Origin: Flavobacterium sp.
Lineage (GTDB): Bacteria; Bacteroidota; Bacteroidia; Flavobacteriales; Flavobacteriaceae
Length of the DNA stretch: 6,199 bases
NCBI GenBank assembly: GCA_023253295.1
Contig: JALRGZ010000123.1
Coordinates: 1-6,199 of the forward strand
Direction: 5' to 3'
The notes under the pieces are model-generated. The model was not told the DNA's origin and did not search any database. It saw only the letters and a program-made list of their open reading frames with translations. Each line of letters starts with the position of its first letter. Position 1 is the stretch's first letter. Made by a program: the position numbers and the translations under genes. This document shows, piece after piece, positions 1-5,130 of this stretch.

Positions 1-951
1 CCAATTAGCAGACCATTTTTCACTCCAGTGCAATTGTGCGTGATCTTGTTGGTAATTATCGGTTTCGTTATCGTAAAAACGTGTATTTTCATTTTCATCG
101 GTAAACATTCCAGCAGAATTAAATCGACGATCAGAAATCAAAGTTTCTGCATCTATTCCATTCCAAGATTGGTATGTTTTCTCTTTTCCACCAAAAACCA
201 ACGCTTTAATCAAACTTGTTTTACCTACATAAGTTCCTTGTAAGAAATAGGATTTCAAATCAGAACTCGCTCTGTCTACATATCCATCCGATTTTAAAGC
301 AGATAATCTACCAGCCAATTCAAAATGATTATTCATCAAACCGGTACTGAATTTCACGGTATGTTTGTGCGAATTAAAACTTCCAAAAGAATTAGAAATT
401 TCTCCATTGCTTTTTTTCGAATAAGAATCAGTCAACATATTCAAACTCGCACCAAAAGCTCCGGATCCATTTGTTGAAGTTCCTACTCCACGTTGTAATT
501 GTAAACTTTGCACCGAAGAAGCAAAATCAGGCATATTTACCCAAAAAGTACCTTGGCTCTCTGCGTCATTATATGGAATTCCATTAATGGTTACATTCAC
601 ACGGGTAGCATCACTACCACGTACGCGGATACCTGTATAGCCAAAACCATTACCTGCATCAGAAGTAGTCACTACCGAAGGCATATAATTCATCAAAACA
701 GGAATATCCTGTCCTAAATTGCGATAAGCAATCTCTTTAATATCTAAATTACTAAAACTAACCGGCGTTTTAGTAGTTACACGTATAGCCGAAACTAAAA
801 CCTCATCAAGCTTATTCACTTTAACAGTGTCTTTTACTTGTGAAAAGGAGAAAAAAGAAAAAAGAAGAAAGAAAAAAGACAAGAAATAAGTCTGATTTTT
901 CAACTTAGAAACTTTGTGACTTTGTGACTTTGAAACTAAAAAAGTGTTCAT
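1..951 (-). CDS. TonB-dependent outer-membrane receptor, probably for thiamine (N-terminal part, runs off the window)
   Basis: Reading the minus strand from ATG at 951-949 gives 317 open codons to the window edge; the rest of the barrel and the stop lie outside. Residues about 17-38 form a signal peptide with a very Phe-rich core, probably cut after SFSQ. There is no carboxypeptidase-like N-terminal domain: the plug follows at once, with LDEVLVSAIRV (48-58), GIRVRGSDATRVNVTINGIP (107-126), then YNDAESQGTFWVNMPDF and LQLQRGVGTSTNGSGAFGAS (150-169), all typical of TonB-receptor plugs. Barrel strands begin near 185. Such receptors sit in the outer membrane and import ligands using TonB-ExbBD energy. 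The TPP riboswitch directly upstream indicates thiamine or a related compound as ligand; this is inferred from regulation, not from the sequence of the binding site. The start is uncertain by about 16 codons, because residues 6-16 are encoded by a simple repeat. Confidence 0.93.
   Translation of the reverse strand, partial: MNTFLVSKSQSHKVSKLKNQTYFLSFFFLLFSFFSFSQVKDTVKVNKLDEVLVSAIRVTTKTPVSFSNLDIKEIAYRNLGQDIPVLMNYMPSVVTTSDAGNGFGYTGIRVRGSDATRVNVTINGIPYNDAESQGTFWVNMPDFASSVQSLQLQRGVGTSTNGSGAFGASLNMLTDSYSKKSNGEISNSFGSFNSHKHTVKFSTGLMNNHFELAGRLSALKSDGYVDRASSDLKSYFLQGTYVGKTSLIKALVFGGKEKTYQSWNGIDAETLISDRRFNSAGMFTDENENTRFYDNETDNYQQDHAQLHWSEKWSANW
911..934. repeat. 8-bp tandem repeat inside the receptor's N-terminal codons
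   Basis: The plus strand shows ACTTTGTG at 911-918 and 919-926 and a degenerate third copy, ACTTTGAA, at 927-934. On the coding strand it specifies the polar n-region of the signal peptide (residues about 6-14, Ser/Lys/Gln/His). From memory, ACTTTGTG-type tandems are common between genes in Flavobacterium genomes. The repeat may therefore have been captured into the reading frame, or translation may really start downstream of it, for example at the TTG codon near 904. Confidence 0.75.
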
Positions 952-952
952 C

Positions 953-1044
953 CGTAATTATTTTACGAATAAAAGGGGGAATTATTCTTTTTGTTAATGT
1001 AATAAATAGATTTGTTCAACTCCTAAACCAATGGTTTACACCAT
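953..1044 (-). promoter_or_regulatory. Structured leader between TPP aptamer and receptor start (probable expression platform)
   Basis: Several complementary segments lie here. First, TAAACCA and TGGTTTA form a 7-bp palindrome with a one-base centre at 1024-1038 on the plus strand. Second, ATGGT and ACCAT (1031-1035 and 1040-1044) form a hairpin that shares bases with the first and so excludes it. Third, CGTAA and TTACG (953-957 and 963-967) form a 5-bp stem ending one base before the ATG. Fourth, minus-strand CCCCTTT (978-972) is exactly complementary to AAAGGGG (1128-1122), which forms the 5' strand of aptamer helix P2. No GC-rich hairpin followed by a U-run is present, so control of translation seems more likely than transcription termination. 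The pairings are seen in the sequence; the mechanism is inference. Confidence 0.45.
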
Positions 1045-1049
1045 CAATT

Positions 1050-1134
1050 CATCTTAATTTCCCTTAGCAACATTACTCGCTCAGGTTCGTTGGGTATGAT
1101 CTCAGCTCGTTATTTAGAGCACCCCTTTGAGACG
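1050..1134 (-). promoter_or_regulatory. TPP riboswitch (THI box)
   Basis: Read on the minus strand, the aptamer has all the conserved THI-box blocks in order: GGGGTGC (1125-1119), CTGAGA (1105-1100), ATACCC (1097-1092), GAACCTGA (1088-1081), TAATG (1075-1071) and AAGGGA (1065-1060). Helices can be drawn: P1 from CGTCTCAA (1134-1127) with TTAAGATG (1057-1050), one mismatch; P2 from GGGT with ACCC; P3 from GCTC with GAGC; P4 from AAC with GTT. P5 is weak, with GAG where many THI boxes have GG. Thiamine pyrophosphate binding is expected to reduce expression of the downstream receptor. The aptamer ends about 100 bases before the receptor start codon. Confidence 0.96.
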
Positions 1135-1137
1135 GCG

Positions 1138-1145
1138 CAAAGATA
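1138..1145 (-). promoter_or_regulatory. Bacteroidota -7 promoter box for the riboswitch/receptor transcript
   Basis: The minus strand reads TATCTTTG, a perfect match to the Bacteroidota -7 consensus TAnnTTTG. Counting about four bases past the final G puts the transcription start near 1134, the first base of riboswitch helix P1, which supports the call. No clear TTG -33 element is visible 19-23 bases upstream. The promoter lies after the arfB stop, so the receptor is transcribed separately from the upstream operon. Confidence 0.75.
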
Positions 1146-1201
1146 AAAAAGAATTAAGATAAAAGTAGTAAGTATTAAGATTTTTCACTTTGAGCTTTTT
1201 C

Positions 1202-1231
1202 TTAGTCTTAATTATAAAGTCTTTAGACTAA
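1202..1231 (-). terminator. Weak hairpin at the arfB stop codon (doubtful terminator)
   Basis: TTAGTCT (1202-1208) and AGACTAA (1225-1231) can pair as a 7-bp stem overlapping the arfB stop codon. A smaller alternative, AGTCT with AGACT, is nested at one side. On the transcribed strand the bases after the large stem are purine-rich rather than a U-run, so this is not a standard intrinsic terminator. It may only stabilise the 3' end or be chance. Confidence 0.25.
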
Positions 1232-1629
1232 TAATCCGGCTTTCTTCTGGATTTTTTTAAGTCCGATACATTCTTTTTGTCCTTGATCCTTTTTCTAATT
1301 ACCGATTTAGGAACTTTAGTTGCTTTTCGGATTTTAGGCACAACAAGTGCTTTTTTTATGATTTCTAAAAAACGTTTAGTAACGATTTCTTTATTTTTCA
1401 GCTGACTTCTGTCTTCATCACAATTAAGAATCAAAACTGAATCAGACGTTAATCTTGCGACTAAATTAGTTTCCAATAAAATTTTCTCTTCTTCAGATAA
1501 TGCCTGCGATTTTTTTAAATCAAAAGAAAGCACTACTTTGGAGGAAACCTTATTAACATTCTGCCCTCCTGCTCCGCTACTTCGAACGGCTTTGTATTCT
1601 AATTCGGTTATAATTTTTTGGATTTCCAT
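1228..1629 (-). CDS. arfB: Alternative ribosome-rescue peptidyl-tRNA hydrolase ArfB (YaeJ family)
   Basis: This 133-residue protein has the release-factor catalytic loop near its N-terminus: RSSGAGGQNVNKVSSKV, with GGQ at residues 21-23. No codon-recognition domain precedes it, and it ends in a long basic tail (about 98-130, rich in Lys/Arg, including RKATKVPKS and KKSRR). That architecture and length match ArfB, which puts its tail in the empty mRNA channel of a stalled ribosome and hydrolyses the peptidyl-tRNA. The common SGPGGQ is SGAGGQ here; the catalytic GGQ is intact. The ATG at 1629 lies three bases after the DUF4301 stop, so the genes are almost certainly co-transcribed and probably translationally coupled. 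A full release factor is excluded by size. Confidence 0.93.
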   Translation of the reverse strand: MEIQKIITELEYKAVRSSGAGGQNVNKVSSKVVLSFDLKKSQALSEEEKILLETNLVARLTSDSVLILNCDEDRSQLKNKEIVTKRFLEIIKKALVVPKIRKATKVPKSVIRKRIKDKKNVSDLKKSRRKPDY

Positions 1630-1632
1630 CTT

Positions 1633-3252
1633 TTACAACGACTGATGCGCCTCTTTCAACAAATCATTTACGGTTTTTACCGGATTAAAAGTAATCAACG
1701 GTACTTCCACAAATACAGACAACCAATTAGCCATTGCTCCATTCCACAATCCCGGCAATTCGTAGCCTTTTATATCTTTTCCCTGATAGTTTTTTTCTAC
1801 AATAAAACCAGTATTTTCATCTACAAATTGGTGCAAATCAAACTTCTCGTTTTTATAATTTTTAGTAGCGCAAACTAAATCCACAGGATTGAAATGAGTC
1901 GCATTTGCCATAATTTTTGCTTGCTTTTTATTGGTCAAATCTACTTGAGAAGACTCGACAATTTGCAATGAAATTCCTTTCTGTCCATTTTTCACCCAGA
2001 AAGGACCTCCTCCTGGCTCTCCCTCATTTTTTACCATTCCACAAATGCGAATTGGTCGATCTAAAATCCCTCTTAATACCTTAATTTTATTCTCAAAAGT
2101 GTACAAATCAAAATCAGGCTTTATATCCATATTCAATTTGGTTTTCAAAAAATTCTTAATCTCCTCAATTTGGACATCACTAACTTCATACAAATCCATT
2201 AGATTTAAACAAGCAAATATTTGCTGTTGCAACTCTAATAAAATTCCCGCTAATGCTTTTTTATAAAGCGCTATAGTTTCGTTATTATGAAGAATAACAT
2301 TATCTATATTTTTAATAAAAATGATATCAGCATCTAAGCGATTCAAATTGCCAATCAATGCTCCGTGTCCTCCCGGTCTGAAAAGCAATTTCCCCTCTTC
2401 GGTTCTAAAAGCCTTATCATGCATGTTTACCGCAATGGTATCAGTACTTTTATCCTGATAAGAATACGTCACCTCAATACTTGTGTGGGTTTCTTTTTCA
2501 ACATTATCTTTTACCTCATTTATAATCTTCTCAAATTGTTCCTGATGTGATTCGGTAACGGTAAAATGCAAATAAGATTTTCCATTGGAACTGGAATAAT
2601 ACCCACATTCGTACAAATGTTCTTCGATGGGCGTTGCAATTCTGGTAGCATATTTATGAAAAGGTAAAATCCCTTTTGGCTTAGAAGCAAAATCAAAATA
2701 TTTTGAATCTAACATGAATTTTATAAAATAATAATTTTTATAATCGCGTGGCAGCGAATCAAAAGCTGCAATTTCTTCTTTTATTTTTTGATAGATTATT
2801 TCAAAAAAAGGCAACTTTTCCAATCCAACAATGAAAACGGGCAACTTGCTGTCTTTTTTTCTATTGATATAAGCATTTATACTTTCTTTCTCAATATTAA
2901 AATCGTTCACAAAAGCCGTCAAAAACTTAAACATTCGGGTTGCAGCACCAGAAGCTGGCACGAACTTCAATAATTTTAAATTAGATTTATGTTCATCAAA
3001 AAAGTCAGCTTTCTCAATAAAATCATCATTAGTCAATCTAAAAATACCATTCCCAATAGTAGCTGCTTCCACTAATTCCATCTTAGCGATTCCTCTTTTA
3101 AAAATAGCCAATTGTCGTTTTATGGCATCCAGACAAACACCATGCTGATTGATTTGTTCTAAATCCTGCTCTGATAATCCCATACTTTTGATTTTATTTA
3201 AATCACTTATTGACTTTGATTTCTCTACTAATGAAACTTTTATCTCACTCAT
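1633..3252 (-). CDS. DUF4301 family protein, probable UDP-sugar-pyrophosphorylase-like nucleotidyltransferase
   Basis: This 539-residue soluble protein, without signal peptide or membrane segments, matches what I know as DUF4301, an uncharacterised Bacteroidota family. Its motifs run in the same order as in eukaryotic UDP-N-acetylglucosamine pyrophosphorylase (AGX1). KFVPASGAATRM (96-107) stands where the nucleotide loop LAGGQGTRLG is expected. KPKGILPFHKY (191-201) resembles the PKG motif. HFTVTESHQEQF (229-240) resembles MTSEATHEAT..FF. FRPGGHGALIGNL (291-303) resembles P.GNGGLY.AL, and IFIKNIDNV (311-319) resembles the ..VDN/NIDN motif. NEGEPGGGPFWVKNG (409-423) and LQIVESSQV (429-437) resemble EPVGVVCRVDG and QVVEYSEI. 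About 80 extra residues separate the first two motifs. Family identity is firm; the enzymatic inference is from remembered sequences, and the sugar or nucleotide is unknown. It sits between pnuC (36-base gap) and arfB (3-base gap). Confidence 0.85.
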   Translation of the reverse strand: MSEIKVSLVEKSKSISDLNKIKSMGLSEQDLEQINQHGVCLDAIKRQLAIFKRGIAKMELVEAATIGNGIFRLTNDDFIEKADFFDEHKSNLKLLKFVPASGAATRMFKFLTAFVNDFNIEKESINAYINRKKDSKLPVFIVGLEKLPFFEIIYQKIKEEIAAFDSLPRDYKNYYFIKFMLDSKYFDFASKPKGILPFHKYATRIATPIEEHLYECGYYSSSNGKSYLHFTVTESHQEQFEKIINEVKDNVEKETHTSIEVTYSYQDKSTDTIAVNMHDKAFRTEEGKLLFRPGGHGALIGNLNRLDADIIFIKNIDNVILHNNETIALYKKALAGILLELQQQIFACLNLMDLYEVSDVQIEEIKNFLKTKLNMDIKPDFDLYTFENKIKVLRGILDRPIRICGMVKNEGEPGGGPFWVKNGQKGISLQIVESSQVDLTNKKQAKIMANATHFNPVDLVCATKNYKNEKFDLHQFVDENTGFIVEKNYQGKDIKGYELPGLWNGAMANWLSVFVEVPLITFNPVKTVNDLLKEAHQSL

Positions 3253-3288
3253 TTAATTCGAATAATGTATTATAAAGACATTACTATT

Positions 3289-3933
3289 TTACTTAACTAC
3301 AAACTTTTTTTCAGGTATTATTTCTTGATTGCTTAAAATGCTTTTCCATTCCAAATAAGCCAAAACAGCCAAAATTGTAAAAATTAAATACTGTAAAGAA
3401 GTAAATGTATATCCTTTACAAAAATACAAAGGTATAGAAAAGAAATCTCCTACAATCCAAAAAATCCAATTTTCAATTTTCCTTCTTGCCATTAGCCACA
3501 TCCCTACAAAAAATATGGCGGTCAACAAGGTATCAACATAATTGTACCAATTAATAAATTTATCAAAATACTGATAAACTAAAAACACAAAAACTAAAGT
3601 TAAAATAAAAATAATACTAGCTGTTAATTTTTCACTTTTTGTAACTACAGATATTGGAAATTCTACCACATTATCTTTTTTCCTGGTCCAATGATACCAT
3701 CCATAAATACTCATTACAAAGTAATAACCATTAATCATCGAATCGCCTAAGAGCTCCCATTTCCAAAGCAAATAAGCATAAATAAAAGTACTTACTAATC
3801 CTGTTGGAAATACCCAAATATTATCTTTTTTAGCAAACCACACACTGGCTAATCCAAAAAAAACAGCCACCAATTCCAGAATAATTTCCGAAGTGGGATA
3901 AGTAGCATATTGCGAGAATAAATACTCTATCAT
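3289..3933 (-). CDS. pnuC: PnuC/PnuT-family vitamin transporter (nicotinamide riboside or thiamine)
   Basis: This is a 214-residue inner-membrane protein with about seven hydrophobic helices (roughly 18-34, 39-57, 68-82, 103-121, 133-150, 156-172, 178-195). Family marks include SIYGWYHWTRKK (75-86), with the conserved WxxW, NWIFWIVGDFFSIPLYFCKG (155-174) and YLEWKS near the end. PnuC proteins are facilitators, and uptake is driven by phosphorylation of the vitamin inside the cell. Members carry nicotinamide riboside (PnuC), thiamine (PnuT) or riboflavin (PnuX). The TPP-riboswitch receptor in the neighbourhood favours thiamine, but this gene is upstream of that switch, and no thiamine kinase or NadR-like kinase lies beside it. 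The substrate is therefore open, and the symbol denotes the family only. It starts eight bases after the preceding synthase stop. Confidence 0.85.
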   Translation of the reverse strand: MIEYLFSQYATYPTSEIILELVAVFFGLASVWFAKKDNIWVFPTGLVSTFIYAYLLWKWELLGDSMINGYYFVMSIYGWYHWTRKKDNVVEFPISVVTKSEKLTASIIFILTLVFVFLVYQYFDKFINWYNYVDTLLTAIFFVGMWLMARRKIENWIFWIVGDFFSIPLYFCKGYTFTSLQYLIFTILAVLAYLEWKSILSNQEIIPEKKFVVK

Positions 3934-3941
3934 TTATAATG

Positions 3942-4661
3942 TTAGTTAAAAAAATTCATATTATTTTCAAAAGCTGTCCCAATAACCACCAAATCAGCTC
4001 CGGATTCATACGCTTTTTGAATTCCTTGTTTATCTGTAATTCCGCCTCCTACAATAAGCGGAATATTGATATTTTGATTAACCAATACTATCATTTCCTG
4101 AGGAACCGCCTGTTGCGCTCCGCTCCCTGCTTCTAAATAAATTAATTTGTTGCCTAGCATTTCTCCAGCCAAAGCTGTTGCCAAAGCTAAATCTGAATTA
4201 TCTCTATCCAAAGGTTGGGTTTGACTCACGCGTTCCACAGCAGTTTCAGTACCACTTTCAATCAAAATGTACCCTGTGGAAATAATTTCCAATTGAGTTT
4301 GTTTTAAAATTGACGCTGCCTTTATTTGATGTCCAATCAAATAATCGGGATTTCGTCCGGACAATAAAGACAAAAACAAAATAGCATCAGCATGATTAGA
4401 AATTTGAGACGGATGCCCCGGAAAAAGCACTATCGGTAAAGTACAATCTTGTTTGATTTTAATAATTAAATCATCCAAAATACTGTTACCAACATGACTT
4501 CCTCCAATAAAAATATGAGTTGCAGGCGATTGATTAATTTTATCAATTAACTCAGTAATATTTTCCCAAACTACTTTATCAGGATCCAAAAGAATCGCTA
4601 ATAATTTCTTATTGGCCGCTTTTGCCTCTAGTATTTCCTGGTATATCGTTTGCTTTTTCAT
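3942..4661 (-). CDS. Geranylgeranylglyceryl/heptaprenylglyceryl phosphate synthase (PcrB/GGGPS family)
   Basis: This predicted (beta/alpha)8-barrel enzyme joins a polyprenyl diphosphate to sn-glycerol 1-phosphate through an ether bond. Visible family motifs from the chosen start are LLAILLDPDK (20-29), FIGGSHVGNS (51-60), LFPGHPSQIS (79-88), LSLLSGRNPDYLIG (97-110), YILIESGTETAV (131-142), YLEAGSGAQQAV (175-186), PLIVGGGI (201-208) and GADLVVIGTAFENN (221-234). The last two are phosphate-gripping loops. I start at ATG 4661 (239 residues, MKKQTIYQEIL), because the longer frame needs a GTG and adds eleven residues without family resemblance. The closest type is group II GGGPS of Bacteroidota, thought to use geranylgeranyl diphosphate. 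It is the first gene of the four-gene minus-strand run. No clear TAnnTTTG box is visible upstream. Confidence 0.93.
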   Translation of the reverse strand: MKKQTIYQEILEAKAANKKLLAILLDPDKVVWENITELIDKINQSPATHIFIGGSHVGNSILDDLIIKIKQDCTLPIVLFPGHPSQISNHADAILFLSLLSGRNPDYLIGHQIKAASILKQTQLEIISTGYILIESGTETAVERVSQTQPLDRDNSDLALATALAGEMLGNKLIYLEAGSGAQQAVPQEMIVLVNQNINIPLIVGGGITDKQGIQKAYESGADLVVIGTAFENNMNFFN

Positions 4662-4783
4662 CTGGTGGGTAAAAATAAAAAGTTTTAATAGCACGAGAAC
4701 TATTTCTTTAGAATTATATTTTACAATAAAATAGAACCGCTGAATTCACTCCAAAAACAATTAACAGAAAAAAATTTCAATAC

Positions 4784-4797
4784 ATGATTTATGTCAT
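4784..4797 (+). promoter_or_regulatory. Crp/Fnr-like operator upstream of the membrane protein/globin operon
   Basis: ATGA-TTTATG-TCAT is a perfect inverted repeat with a six-base spacer. It differs from the Fnr/Crp-family consensus TTGA-N6-TCAA by one base in each half. Inside it, and overlapping it, is a second palindrome, TTTATG-T-CATAAA. The site centre (4790.5) is about 41.5 bases before the start predicted from the -7 box at 4821-4828, the usual place for a class II activator. Globins of this type are often under oxygen- or NO-sensing Crp/Fnr regulators. The repeat is seen; the regulator is inferred. Confidence 0.5.
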
Positions 4798-4820
4798 AAA
4801 ATATAAGCTGCAAGCCGTTG

Positions 4821-4828
4821 TAATTTTG
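4821..4828 (+). promoter_or_regulatory. Bacteroidota -7 promoter box of the membrane protein/globin operon
   Basis: TAATTTTG matches TAnnTTTG perfectly and lies 20 bases before ATG 4849. This gives a predicted transcription start near 4832 and a leader of about 17 bases. No TTG -33 element is present at the usual distance, which fits a promoter that depends on an activator. Confidence 0.7.
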
Positions 4829-4848
4829 TGTTATTAAAATTCAAAACT

Positions 4849-5130
4849 ATGACACTTTACAACAATACCTTCGAAAAATTTGATACTAATTATTTTGCAT
4901 CTGCTTCATTAAGTATCTTAGTACAAAGCTGTTTAGGTGGTGCCGCAGCAATGGCTGTGTTAGCTAATGGAACTTCTATAACGCAAATGATCCAACTGGT
5001 TTTAGTAGTTTTCATATCAATGATTGCTAACACTTCTATTTTGGCTCAAATGAAACATAAAGTGGTTTTCAATGCCGTTTTATTAAGCATGATTTCAAGC
5101 ACTATTTTCATCGTTATAAACATGCTATAA
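4849..5130 (+). CDS. Small three-helix membrane protein co-expressed with a truncated globin (family not recognised)
   Basis: I do not recognise this 93-residue protein. It starts MTLYNNTFEKFDTNYF, a polar, probably cytoplasmic N-terminus. Three hydrophobic segments follow (about 18-38, 44-64 and 72-91), the first with a Gly/Ala-rich stretch CLGGAAAMAV (28-37). A short basic loop QMKHK (67-71) lies between the second and third, and there is almost no tail after the last. There is one Cys (28) and one His (70), and no obvious metal- or heme-binding motif. I chose ATG 4849 over an in-frame GTG at 4828 because that GTG overlaps the -7 box. The stop TAA shares its last A with the globin ATG, so the two proteins are probably translationally coupled. 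Function unknown; a role with the globin in oxygen or NO physiology is inferred from context. Confidence 0.8.
   Translation: MTLYNNTFEKFDTNYFASASLSILVQSCLGGAAAMAVLANGTSITQMIQLVLVVFISMIANTSILAQMKHKVVFNAVLLSMISSTIFIVINML

Noticed and set aside
28..717. Plus-strand open frames of about 70 residues opposite the TonB receptor
   Set aside because: They are antisense to a strongly recognisable plug and barrel sequence, have odd composition and show no ribosome site or promoter.
843..893. Purine-rich tract on the plus strand as a structural or replication signal
   Set aside because: It is explained by the Phe/Ser/Leu-rich hydrophobic core of the receptor's signal peptide on the other strand.
1618..2973. 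Plus-strand open frames opposite the DUF4301 and arfB genes
   Set aside because: Short shadows of conserved minus-strand genes, without recognisable motifs.
4670..4677. TATTTTTA on the minus strand as a -7 box for the synthase operon
   Set aside because: The final G of TAnnTTTG is A, and the implied leader would be only about five bases; no -33 element supports it.
4662..4694. N-terminal extension of the isoprenylglyceryl phosphate synthase from a GTG at 4694
   Set aside because: The extra eleven residues do not resemble the family, and an ATG at 4661 gives the expected N-terminus MKKQTIYQEIL.
4718..4732. ATTTTA-CAA-TAAAAT inverted repeat between the divergent genes
   Set aside because: Pure AT stem in AT-rich DNA, easily expected by chance, and not placed sensibly relative to either promoter.
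4828..4848. GTG start at 4828 for the small membrane protein
   Set aside because: That codon overlaps the -7 box, so it would lie upstream of the predicted transcript; ATG 4849 is better.
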